A stretch of DNA of 16,471 bases, taken from Gemmatimonadales bacterium UBA1120. Lineage in GTDB: Bacteria; Gemmatimonadota; Gemmatimonadetes; Longimicrobiales; Gaopeijiaceae. Each line of letters starts with the position of its first letter. Position 1 is the stretch's first letter. The stretch spans positions 1-16,471 of the forward strand of contig DCAZ01000093.1 of NCBI GenBank assembly GCA_002313925.1. The letters are read 5' to 3'. The notes below the pieces were generated by a model that saw only the letters and a list, made by a program, of their open reading frames with translations, made no database searches and was not told the DNA's origin. Positions 6,731-14,687 of this stretch are shown one piece after another. Position numbers and translations under genes: made by a program.

Positions 6731-8314
6731 CTAAGCCTCCTCCGCCCCTGGGTGTCCGTCCTCGATCACAAATTTGGCACGCGTTTCAAGGGAACCGCCA
6801 GCCTCGGTTACAACTGGAACCACCTTGAACTCTGAGGTCCAGAGATCGGGTGTGACATTAGCGATAACGTAACCACGTTGTCCGTTATAAAACTTTAAAT
6901 GTGGGTTTCTACGGAGAAGTCTCTCGCCGCCAGCAGTCATATCCTGCCCATCTCCGCCTGAGCTGAGGGAGGTGCACACGAATTCAGTAGCAACTGTTTC
7001 TGATGACGGATCGTCAAAGTCTCGTTTAAGGTCGGTTACCCAATTTGCGTGAATATCTCCTGTCAGGACGACAGGGTTCGGGGTTTCAGCATCTGCCATG
7101 CGGTTGATCATGGCACTGCGTTCTAGAGGATATCCGTCCCACTTGTCCATTGACCATGTTTCTTGCCCTTCGGCATCACTGCCACGGATTCTGGCAACCA
7201 TGACCTGTTGAGCGAGAACATTCCAGCGCGCCTCAGACCTCGTTAACCCTTCGAACAACCACTCCCGTTGACTCCTGCCGAGAATGGATTGATCAGGTGA
7301 GATATGAGTTGGGCAGCTCGGACTAATCCTGCCAAGACACGGCTGGTTGCTCCGGTACTGTCGGGTATCGAGGATACTCATCTCCATGAGGTTTCCAAAT
7401 TGGAGTCTGCGATAGAGCTGGATGTTTGGGCCACTGGGCATTGAAGCCTGGCGCAGGGGCATGAACTCGAAATATGCTTGGAAAGCTGCAGTTCTCCGAA
7501 GAAGGAATTGCTCCGGGGATTGGTCATCTTCCGGCGACTCGTCAGCCCAGTCGTTGTCGACCTCGTGATCGTCCAGGGTCACGATCCATGACGCAGCCGC
7601 GTGGGCTGCCTGTAAATCTGGATCTGAGCGGTATTGTGTGTATCGGTTACGGTACTCCTGCAGTGTCTGGATCTCTGGGCCGGTGTGATGCCGCACCGTA
7701 GCCCGGCCATGCTCCGCATACTCATAAATGTAGTCGCCGAGGTGGACGATAAAGTCGAGGTCCTCTTGGGCGAGGTGCTGCAGAGCGGTGAAATATCCAG
7801 CCTCATAATCCTGGCAAGAAGCGAACGCAAACCTGATACGGTCCGGGGTGTTTTCGGGAGCCGGTGCTGTCTTAGTGCGTCCTACAGGGCTGACTTCACC
7901 ACCGACGATCATTCGGTAGAAGTACTCATGCCCCGGATCCAGTCCACCAACTTCGGCGCTGATTGAGTGTCCAAATTCGGGTGAAGCGATCGCGGAACCA
8001 GTTCGAACGATCTCCTTGAAATTGTTGTCTCGAGCGAGTTCGTAATCAATGGCTACTGGCTTTTCGTGTGCACCGACGGTTTCTAGGGCCTCCGGATCCA
8101 GACGCGTCCAAAGGACGACCAGTTCTGGCTCAGGATCACCGGATGCGACTCCTAACTTGAAGGGATACGAACCTATGGACCGGAGCCGAACATCAGCTCT
8201 ACAACCCGGAACAGAAGCCAAGGCCAAGAGTCCAGCGGCGGCTCTACCGATTCGCAAGAAATCGCGCCTAGTACCCCGCTTGTAAAAGAGGTCGTACCAC
8301 TCAGGATCTCGCAT
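6731..8314 (-). CDS. phoD: PhoD-like alkaline phosphatase, Tat-exported
   Basis: Exported metal-dependent phosphodiesterase/phosphomonoesterase of the PhoD family, which typically scavenges phosphate from organic esters outside the inner membrane. The 527 residues begin with an n-region, then TRRDFLRIG (twin Arg 16-17) and a hydrophobic stretch ending in SVPGC at 34-38, so Cys38 could be lipidated. A PhoD N-terminal beta domain follows (FKLGVASGDPEP, VLWTRL), then the metallophosphatase core: FASCQD at 163-168, HLGDYIYEY from 191, TLDDHEVDNDW from 246 and VLTGDIHANW from 416. These hold the expected metal-binding Asp, His and Cys residues. The ATG at 8314 is preferred over an in-frame TTG at 8344 because GAAAGG lies 9 bases upstream. 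Its stop codon is 4 bases from that of the convergent M20 gene. No Pho box could be confirmed by eye. Confidence 0.94.
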   Translation of the reverse strand: MRDPEWYDLFYKRGTRRDFLRIGRAAAGLLALASVPGCRADVRLRSIGSYPFKLGVASGDPEPELVVLWTRLDPEALETVGAHEKPVAIDYELARDNNFKEIVRTGSAIASPEFGHSISAEVGGLDPGHEYFYRMIVGGEVSPVGRTKTAPAPENTPDRIRFAFASCQDYEAGYFTALQHLAQEDLDFIVHLGDYIYEYAEHGRATVRHHTGPEIQTLQEYRNRYTQYRSDPDLQAAHAAASWIVTLDDHEVDNDWADESPEDDQSPEQFLLRRTAAFQAYFEFMPLRQASMPSGPNIQLYRRLQFGNLMEMSILDTRQYRSNQPCLGRISPSCPTHISPDQSILGRSQREWLFEGLTRSEARWNVLAQQVMVARIRGSDAEGQETWSMDKWDGYPLERSAMINRMADAETPNPVVLTGDIHANWVTDLKRDFDDPSSETVATEFVCTSLSSGGDGQDMTAGGERLLRRNPHLKFYNGQRGYVIANVTPDLWTSEFKVVPVVTEAGGSLETRAKFVIEDGHPGAEEA

Positions 8315-8502
8315 TTCCGTCTGCCTTTCATTTCTGAAACTCAATGCTAATGAATCATAAGCTCTCGCTCGATTTCAGCGAGTGATACATCTAGTGACTT
8401 TCGCCAAACACTATTTGACCATTCGGATCGATGTCCGATTTCTGGATTTCTATGGCCTAACACCTGTTGCAGCTTCAGTAATGTCTACATCATTTGCGCC
8501 CA
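8315..8502. promoter_or_regulatory. Divergent intergenic region between phoD and the alcohol dehydrogenase gene
   Basis: This 188-base AT-rich spacer holds the 5' ends of two oppositely directed units. On the minus strand TATGAT at 8359-8354 is a 5/6 match to a -10 box but has no consensus -35. Where the -35 would fall lies the 6-bp inverted repeat CTCGCT (8364-8369)/AGCGAG (8377-8382), a possible operator. On the plus strand TTGACC at 8415-8420 resembles a -35, with only a poor -10 (GATTTC) 16 bases later. A second small dyad, TCGGA/TCCGA, surrounds 8423-8438. All of these are candidates only. Confidence 0.35.
8324..8329 (-). promoter_or_regulatory. Ribosome binding site for phoD
   Basis: Minus-strand GAAAGG lies 9 bases before ATG 8314. 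It supports this start, which also gives a Tat signal with a normal-length n-region, over the TTG ten codons upstream. Confidence 0.55.
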
Positions 8503-9564
8503 ATGAAGGCGATCATATTTAAGGGCATCCAATCTCTTGCTTACGAGGATATCCCCGACCCAGGACTCCTTGATTCGACGGACGTGATTATTCGTGTCAC
8601 GGCAGCCGGAATATGTGGCTCTGATCTCCATCCTTACTTCGGTCGCGAGCAAGGGCTGGACGTTGGAACGGTGATGGGCCACGAGCTACTGGGTGAGGTC
8701 GTAGAAGTAGGTTCGGATGTTCGAAGATTCTCTATAGGTGATATCGGAGTTGCGCCGTTCACAACGAATTGCGGTAGCTGTTTCTTCTGTCGATCGGAGT
8801 TAACCGCCCGTTGTGAAACCGGCCAGCTTTTCGGCTGGATCGAAAATGGCGTGGGACTGCACGGTGCACAGGCGGAGTTCGTCAGGGTACCCATGGCAGA
8901 TTCAACACTTGTCGTTGTTCCGGATGGTCTTGATGAAGGAGTGGCTCTTCTGGCAGGGGATATCTTGTCTACGGCGGCTTTCGGAGCAGAGTTAGCTAGG
9001 GTACAAACAGGAGACTTGGTAGTCGTCGTTGGATGTGGCCCCGTTGGGCTGCTCAGTATCCGAGCAGCTCGAGAGAAGGGAGCTCGTCAGGTCGTGGCTG
9101 TCGATTCAGTTGTTTCCCGACTCAAACTTGCAAGACGGTTTGGAGCAATCCCAGTGAACTTCAAAACGGAAAAGGCATTTGAAGTTGTAATGGCTTGTTC
9201 AGAAGGGCGGGGTGCTGACTGCGCGATCGAAGCGGCTGGCTCACCCGAAGCGACTCGTACAGCCGCCGAGCTACTTAGATTTGGTGGATCGTTAGCAGCG
9301 CTTGGTGTCCATACCGAAGCCCATCTTGCACTCTCACCTGGAGAGATCTATGACCGGAATCTTCGCTATGCCGGAGGGCGATGTTCAGCACGCCATTACA
9401 TGCCAGCTGCCCTAAGGATCGCTGAGCGTGATATGGCTTTGATCAGTGAGCTGATCAGCCACCGACTTCCGCTTTCGCAAGGTGTCGAGGCTTACCGGAG
9501 CTTTGCGGCGAGGGAAGAGGGTTGGTCGAAAGTGGTGCTAAAGCCTTCGAATCCTCATTCTTAG
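8503..9564 (+). CDS. Zinc-dependent alcohol dehydrogenase (MDR family)
   Basis: Cytoplasmic medium-chain dehydrogenase/reductase of 353 residues that oxidises an alcohol or polyol with a nicotinamide cofactor. The catalytic zinc site is visible as Cys38 in GICGSDLH and His60-Glu61 in MGHE. The structural zinc site is the four-Cys lobe NCGSCFFCRSELTARC (Cys90, 93, 96, 104). The Rossmann motif GCGPVG is at 177-182, and Asp201 at the end of the next strand favours NAD(H). The ATG at 8503 gives the standard MKAIIFKG opening; an in-frame TTG three codons upstream is less likely. No Shine-Dalgarno is seen. The M28 gene follows after 28 bases, so the two are probably co-transcribed. The actual substrate (alcohol, sorbitol/threonine-like polyol, or aldehyde) is not decided by sequence. 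Confidence 0.93.
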   Translation: MKAIIFKGIQSLAYEDIPDPGLLDSTDVIIRVTAAGICGSDLHPYFGREQGLDVGTVMGHELLGEVVEVGSDVRRFSIGDIGVAPFTTNCGSCFFCRSELTARCETGQLFGWIENGVGLHGAQAEFVRVPMADSTLVVVPDGLDEGVALLAGDILSTAAFGAELARVQTGDLVVVVGCGPVGLLSIRAAREKGARQVVAVDSVVSRLKLARRFGAIPVNFKTEKAFEVVMACSEGRGADCAIEAAGSPEATRTAAELLRFGGSLAALGVHTEAHLALSPGEIYDRNLRYAGGRCSARHYMPAALRIAERDMALISELISHRLPLSQGVEAYRSFAAREEGWSKVVLKPSNPHS

Positions 9565-9583
9565 CCGTTCTCATTCCAACGGT

Positions 9584-9588
9584 GGAGG
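9584..9588 (+). promoter_or_regulatory. Ribosome binding site for the M28 gene
   Basis: GGAGG lies just 4 bases (CGGT) before ATG 9593. The motif is strong but the spacing is short. Confidence 0.6.
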
Positions 9589-9592
9589 CGGT

Positions 9593-11239
9593 ATGAGCCG
9601 AGTACGTTCCTCGTTCTGTAAGGTTGCAGCTGCGGTTTTGCTTACTGGGTGTGTGGATACGGGCGCACCTTTTAACGATTCGATCACTGAATCGAACCTA
9701 TCCGATGATCTCTATTACTTGGCTTCACCTGAGATGCGGGGACGTCTTGTTGGATCCCCCGAAATTGCTACTGCCTCAGAGTGGATCGCTGATCGATTTG
9801 GAACACTTGGTCTTGAACCCGCTGGGGATGATGGGTCTTACTATCAGAATTTCGATTTGGCCTGGTTTAGCCTCGACGCTCCGAACCTCCTGCGTGTCAC
9901 TGGGTCTGGGGGGGCACGTCAACCCGGTGATGGGTGGACGCCAATTAACTTTAGTGCATCAACTAGTGCTGCTGGTCTGGTAGCTTTTGCCGGCTTCGGC
10001 ATTGTTGAGCCCCGCCTAGGTTATGACGACTATCGGGATGAAGACGTCCGGGGCAAATTTGTGCTCGTGCTTGAACGAGAGCCGGGTGTCACTGATCCAT
10101 CGAGTCCATTCGACGGGGTAGTCACTGCAGAAGCATCCCGTACCTGGCGAAAAGCGCTTTCTGCCCAGGAGCGTGGGGCGATTGGTATTCTGTTCGTGCG
10201 AGATGTACACAACCGTCCGGAAACCGGAGATTGGCAACAGGCACATGCTAGTAGTTGGCCCGAAGAGCCGCGCCGGGTCGAACGTTTTCTTCTTGGGGCG
10301 TGGGTCGAAGATATCACGATTCCTGCGGCTCAGATTTCGGTCGAGCTTGCAGAGGTACTTGTCAGCGGTTCCGGGAGTACGCTCGAGGAGCTTTCCATGG
10401 CTTCTGAAGAAGCTGGAGAAGGGCTTGGTGTCATTGCATTACCAGGGGCAGAAGCCAGCCTAACAGTTAACGTCGAGCGTCATACCATCACGGGTCGGAA
10501 TGTTCTGGCTATGGTTGAAGGTTCCGATCCGGATCTCCGCGATGAAGTAGTCATTATTGGTGCCCACCACGACCATGATGGCACCGATGGTGAGATTGTA
10601 TTCCCGGGGGCAGACGATGATGGTTCAGGGACAGTCGGTGTCATGGGTGTTGCGGGCGCTTATGCTAGAGCTATAGAAGCTGGTGAGCGCCCTCGGCGGT
10701 CCGTGATCTTTGCTATCTGGGATGCAGAAGAGCGTGGGCTACTAGGTGCATGGTACTATACGCTAAGGCCGCTCTTTCCTCTGCAGAGCACAGTGGCGAA
10801 GCTCAATCTTGATATGATTGGACGTCACCAGGAAGTCCCCGAAGATGGTGCCGGTCGTTTCCGAGGACTTGAAGTTCAGAGTGCTGAGTCTAATTCGAAT
10901 GCGACCAATATTCTCGGTTACAGCCGAACGCCCGACTTAGCGGGTCAGATCGAAGCGGCGAACACGTTCGGGCTGGAGCTCAAGATGCGCTACGATAATA
11001 ACGAATCGAATTTGTTACGCCGCTCAGATCACTGGCCATTTCTTCAGAATGGTGTCCCGGCGGTTTGGTTTCATACCGGACTACACCCCGATTATCACCG
11101 TGCCGGGGATACCCCGGACCGAATCGAATATGAGAAGATGACGCGCATTGTCCGACTCGTTCACCAGACCAGTTGGAACCTGGCGCAAGGGGATACCAAA
11201 CCCTCGCTCCAGGAGATGGGCAGCAGACCAAGAAGCTGA
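9593..11239 (+). CDS. M28 family metallo-aminopeptidase with PA domain, predicted lipoprotein
   Basis: Exported di-zinc aminopeptidase, 548 residues, acting on peptides outside the inner membrane. The signal peptide ends in the lipobox LTGC with lipidation Cys20. A protease-associated (PA) domain spans roughly 125-290, including FAGFGI and the GKFVLVL strand. The M28 catalytic domain follows from about 300: His325 in IGAHHDHDG, bridging Asp341 in FPGADDDGSG, catalytic Glu379 and ligand Glu380 in WDAEERGLLGA, Asp407 in LNLDMIGR, and His502 in DYHRAGDTPD. All five metal ligands and the general base are present, so it should be active. The gene sits 28 bases behind the alcohol dehydrogenase gene and converges with the Tat lipoprotein gene, a 22-bp palindrome lying between the two 3' ends. 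Confidence 0.94.
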   Translation: MSRVRSSFCKVAAAVLLTGCVDTGAPFNDSITESNLSDDLYYLASPEMRGRLVGSPEIATASEWIADRFGTLGLEPAGDDGSYYQNFDLAWFSLDAPNLLRVTGSGGARQPGDGWTPINFSASTSAAGLVAFAGFGIVEPRLGYDDYRDEDVRGKFVLVLEREPGVTDPSSPFDGVVTAEASRTWRKALSAQERGAIGILFVRDVHNRPETGDWQQAHASSWPEEPRRVERFLLGAWVEDITIPAAQISVELAEVLVSGSGSTLEELSMASEEAGEGLGVIALPGAEASLTVNVERHTITGRNVLAMVEGSDPDLRDEVVIIGAHHDHDGTDGEIVFPGADDDGSGTVGVMGVAGAYARAIEAGERPRRSVIFAIWDAEERGLLGAWYYTLRPLFPLQSTVAKLNLDMIGRHQEVPEDGAGRFRGLEVQSAESNSNATNILGYSRTPDLAGQIEAANTFGLELKMRYDNNESNLLRRSDHWPFLQNGVPAVWFHTGLHPDYHRAGDTPDRIEYEKMTRIVRLVHQTSWNLAQGDTKPSLQEMGSRPRS

Positions 11240-11275
11240 GCTAGCTCGACATTTCGATTTGGGGATGTACTCACT

Positions 11276-11297
11276 CTGGTCACGGCGCCGTGACCAG
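11276..11297. terminator. Perfect 22-bp palindrome at convergent 3' ends, possible bidirectional terminator
   Basis: CTGGTCACGGC at 11276-11286 is followed immediately by its exact reverse complement at 11287-11297. In RNA this could fold as a 9-bp stem with a GCGC loop on either strand. It covers the last five codons and the stop of the minus-strand Tat lipoprotein gene and lies 37 bases past the M28 stop. Neither side has a T-run, so it is not a textbook intrinsic terminator. Its position argues for transcription termination or RNA 3'-end protection; a protein-binding site is the alternative. Confidence 0.55.
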
Positions 11298-12032
11298 GTC
11301 CATAGGTGATTCTCCGCAGACCCAAGTCAGAAAGCGGATTGTTTTACCTGGAGCGCTACAATTCCGATCCGTATATCGGATTCCCTCCCCGATCTGCTGA
11401 AAATCTTCACGGCAAGTGCCGTCTAGCGAGGGGTCACATTGATCGATAGACCATGGTCCAGCGCTATACCACTCTTCCTTACCCGATATCGGTTGACAGC
11501 TGAAATGAATATCGGTCCTGACTCCGGCACCAGCCATGATACGGAAATCACCTTCTGTTGGGTCTTCTTTCGGATCCCAATCCCAGATCGCAGCTACTTC
11601 GAACTCCCGTGAAGTGTCACCGGGGACGAGCGGCTGTTCGGGTCGGTCTCCGGGGAGAGGGATCCTCCAAAGTCCTGTACTTACGGACACGTGCGCGTTC
11701 AATAAACCGATAACTCGGTCGCGGAGCAGATTTTCTACGTAGACCCGACGAAGCCCCAGAGACACGTACGCCAGCGGGAGGGCCAATGTTGTATTGAGAA
11801 TCCTGACAGTGTTGTCTGACCAAGGGATAAGTATCGGTCGGTTGATTCTGCGCCCCATCGCAGATCCCGGTATGGTGCCATCCGATACTTCTTCCAATTT
11901 CGAAGTCCCATCCCCGATGCAACTAGCCAGCGGGAGAGCCAACCCTGCCAGACCCGCCGAACTCGCGTGCTTAAGGAATGTGCGTCGGTCCAATCTCAAG
12001 CGAATGAAACCGCTGTCGTCCATTCCTTTCAT
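11280..12032 (-). CDS. Tat-exported lipoprotein of unknown function
   Basis: A 250-residue protein I do not recognise. The N-terminus carries a Tat motif, LDRRTFLKHASSAG, with Arg16-Arg17, and a hydrophobic stretch ending in the lipobox LASC at Cys38, so a Tat-exported lipoprotein is expected. The mature part has no transmembrane segment and no catalytic motif I can name. It holds five further cysteines in its last third (FSC, DQC, GTC, NCS, WVC) and many Trp/Asp pairs such as AIWDWDPKED, suggesting a disulfide-stabilised beta-rich domain. Tat export suggests folding or cofactor loading before export. It starts 18 bases after the transketolase-like gene, probably in the same operon. A second ATG at 12023 (MDDSGF) is an alternative start. 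It ends within a palindrome. Confidence 0.85.
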   Translation of the reverse strand: MKGMDDSGFIRLRLDRRTFLKHASSAGLAGLALPLASCIGDGTSKLEEVSDGTIPGSAMGRRINRPILIPWSDNTVRILNTTLALPLAYVSLGLRRVYVENLLRDRVIGLLNAHVSVSTGLWRIPLPGDRPEQPLVPGDTSREFEVAAIWDWDPKEDPTEGDFRIMAGAGVRTDIHFSCQPISGKEEWYSAGPWSIDQCDPSLDGTCREDFQQIGEGIRYTDRNCSAPGKTIRFLTWVCGESPMDLVTAP

Positions 12033-12050
12033 TCTTCCACTATTACGACG

Positions 12051-14618
12051 TTAAAGCTCTGACAGTGCTCGGCGCTGATGCTCAAGCCGGTCTTCTCGCT
12101 CCCGAGCGAAGCGCTCGACGGCTTGATAGATAGAAGTTGGGTCGAGATTTGCCTCTGCGATCACATCGTCCTCTGTGCCTCCACTTAGCCAACGATCGTT
12201 CTGATCTGCATAGAGGGAATACTCTTCGGTTAGTGGACCTAGATCAGGTAGGGGCGGCACGCGCTTAGTCATGGTACTGATAACCATGCTGTCATAACGG
12301 ACAGCATGTGGGTAAATGTGCCGCTGGTACTGCTCAGATTGGTCGGCAAACAACTCGGGACTGATGACTGCTGCAATACGGACATTGATGCCTTCACTAG
12401 CCAGCTTGTCGAGTATGCTAACCAGATTCACTGTCGAGCTGGCACCCTGAACCCAGACGGTTCCCATGGCTGGCAGATCAGGATCGTAGTCACGAATAAG
12501 ATAGATTCCTTTGGCGGCGGCCTTGAGGTCTGTATCCGCGAATCTATTTCTGTCCGCAACTGGAATATCTGGCCGAGCAACGTGAATCGTAATAATCCCA
12601 ACTTCCGGAGTACGAGCTGCTTTTGCGACGGCAGCGAAATAACCCGCAGCTACGTCGTTGTAGTCCCAAAAGTAGAGGTTGATCACCTGTCCACGTGGGA
12701 AGAGTGTCCAAACCTGAGGAGCAAATATACCGAAGTGGGTACGCGCATCCGCTGCGGTTTCCGGTCCGGAATGTCCCGCCAGAATTGTTAGCACGCCCAG
12801 CCGGAAGGGGCTGTCCTGGTTTTGTTGGCTGAACACTCGAGCAGGTGTGTACATGAGTGGTGTGAACGCACCGTAGGTCCCTGAAAGGCCCCACAGCCCG
12901 GAGTGAACTGATGGGTCAGTGGAAGCAGACTGGTTGACTAAGCCAATGATTGTGGAGGCATTTACAGCTTCTTGAATGGACGCCTTAAGGCGAGTTCCTC
13001 CTGGATTGTGCACAGGATCATAGTGCCCGAAGAAGTGTGATTTCTCTACGTTGATTGAGCCAGAAAGATCTGCGGCCACCGTAAGAAAGCGTCCTCCCGT
13101 AACGTAGTTAAGCCACTGGCCGATTTCGCTTATTGCCCTCCTCGTTCCTTTCTTTTCCCCTGGTGGCAGGAAGAGATTGATTGTTCCTGACGTGGCATCG
13201 CCTGAGTGCGGATCAGTCACTGTGAATTCCACCGGCTCAGTTGGTAATCCAGCAGGAGTGAGTCTCTCGTCTAGAAAAGGATCTTCAGCGTCGTTGATGT
13301 TAACGGGTATCTCGCGGTCCAAATTCCCCGCGATGGAAAGGAGTCGGTCGGAGATCCAGTCACCTAATCCCGACTTCTCATCCATGATGGAAAGGAGGAT
13401 ATCGACGTTGGTTTTGAATTGGACGAGCTTATCAGCTTCTGATCCCGGTACACCATCTCTTATACCTTCGAACTCTACGCCATAACGTCTCTCGAAGGAC
13501 TCAGCCAATGCTATGAAATAAGGGGAGTTGATTCCAAAACCGTAGGGATGACTGGGGAAGCCAACGATTTGGTCTCCGATGCCGGCTAATTCCCCGTTCT
13601 CGGCTCCCGGCCACCATCCCTTCACCGTGTTACCGATAAGTACCATCGGTCGCCGATCATCCTCCGGCCAATCCTCCATCAGCTTGAGACCGGCGAAGAT
13701 GTCGCCGAAGTCGTTGCCATTCTGGATATCCAGAACATTCCAGCCGTAGGAACTCCACTGCTGTGCAATGTCGTAGCCCTTGAATTCTGACTTGACTACT
13801 CCTCCTATGAGGGAGTCATCGATACCCGCGTTATTGTTGCTCAGGAAAATTCGCAGGCGCTTGCCGACCTGCTGTGCAACCGCGGCAGTTTTGAGTTCCT
13901 GGGCGTGTCCTTCGGTCATCGCAAACTCACCTTCTAAAGCAATGATCTTGAGGTTGGAAGGCGCACCGATGAAGTCCCAGAACATGGCTTTACCAGCTGC
14001 TGTGGCGATACCGATACCTGATGGACCCCCGTTCACGTCGTTGGTTACGTCCGTGCTTTCGGCATGCCCCATGAGAGGCCGTATTCCACGCAACTTTGCC
14101 TGAGCGAATAATGGATGGTCGGCGAGACCGTTTTCGTCGAGAATCTTGGCCATCGCACCCTTGCTTCGCCGAAATCCCAAGGCATCGATTGAGAGTACAG
14201 CAACTTCAGGGTCACAAACGTACCTGTCGTCTCCAGTTGTGGCATACCTACGAGCCATTGCCTCGTAGAGAATCATCCAAAGCGCGTAGCACGTGGGTAT
14301 ACAATGCCCACCGGCGAGCATGAATCGATCAGCAAAGGGGTGCTTGGGCTCTCGAATGTCATATGAAAGCCCACCGAGTTCAGGCCCACCGAGATGTACG
14401 GCAACGTTAAACGGTGTGTAAGCGAGGGGTCCTCCGAAGTGGCCTGATCCCCTGTAGTTACCGAGAAGAACCAGGAGCATCGAGGTCATGAATGCTACAT
14501 CATCGAAGTATTCTCTATCGTAGTCGGGTACCTCCACAGCGTGTGCGGAAGGCATCCGCTTAGATTCGATTGTAGTCACATTCGTGACGCTGAGATCGTT
14601 CAAGACTTCTTCGCTCAT
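12051..14618 (-). CDS. Divergent transketolase-like thiamine diphosphate enzyme
   Basis: An 855-residue ThDP-dependent enzyme, longer than the 620-700 residues of classical transketolase. N-terminal transketolase motifs: SGHFGGPL (58-65, His60), DRFMLAGGH (97-105, His105), GHAES...GGPSGIGIATAAGKAM (184-212) and SNNNAGID (260-267). The family's metal motif Gly-Asp-Gly reads Gly-Glu-Phe at 230-232. A pyrimidine-binding domain starts near 490: the likely catalytic Glu550 (SIQEAV), an aromatic wall TYGAFTPLMY (581-590), and His616, Asp624 and His628, spaced as the substrate-site His/Asp/His of yeast transketolase as I recall it. The C-terminal domain has SPELFADQSEQYQRHIYP. A stretch of about 140 residues (350-490) separates the first two domains. 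No signal peptide, so cytoplasmic. The gene lies 69 bases after the aminotransferase gene. A ketolase reaction is likely; substrates are unknown. Confidence 0.85.
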   Translation of the reverse strand: MSEEVLNDLSVTNVTTIESKRMPSAHAVEVPDYDREYFDDVAFMTSMLLVLLGNYRGSGHFGGPLAYTPFNVAVHLGGPELGGLSYDIREPKHPFADRFMLAGGHCIPTCYALWMILYEAMARRYATTGDDRYVCDPEVAVLSIDALGFRRSKGAMAKILDENGLADHPLFAQAKLRGIRPLMGHAESTDVTNDVNGGPSGIGIATAAGKAMFWDFIGAPSNLKIIALEGEFAMTEGHAQELKTAAVAQQVGKRLRIFLSNNNAGIDDSLIGGVVKSEFKGYDIAQQWSSYGWNVLDIQNGNDFGDIFAGLKLMEDWPEDDRRPMVLIGNTVKGWWPGAENGELAGIGDQIVGFPSHPYGFGINSPYFIALAESFERRYGVEFEGIRDGVPGSEADKLVQFKTNVDILLSIMDEKSGLGDWISDRLLSIAGNLDREIPVNINDAEDPFLDERLTPAGLPTEPVEFTVTDPHSGDATSGTINLFLPPGEKKGTRRAISEIGQWLNYVTGGRFLTVAADLSGSINVEKSHFFGHYDPVHNPGGTRLKASIQEAVNASTIIGLVNQSASTDPSVHSGLWGLSGTYGAFTPLMYTPARVFSQQNQDSPFRLGVLTILAGHSGPETAADARTHFGIFAPQVWTLFPRGQVINLYFWDYNDVAAGYFAAVAKAARTPEVGIITIHVARPDIPVADRNRFADTDLKAAAKGIYLIRDYDPDLPAMGTVWVQGASSTVNLVSILDKLASEGINVRIAAVISPELFADQSEQYQRHIYPHAVRYDSMVISTMTKRVPPLPDLGPLTEEYSLYADQNDRWLSGGTEDDVIAEANLDPTSIYQAVERFAREREDRLEHQRRALSEL

Positions 14619-14687
14619 CTTCTTCCAGGTTGGTTGTCAGTCAACAGATTACGAAATGTCTACTATCCAACTTATGATCTGTCATTC

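Noticed and set aside
12306..12894. Open frames overlapping the transketolase-like gene on both strands
   Set aside because: The real frame carries catalytic and C-terminal domain motifs across this stretch; the others have none.
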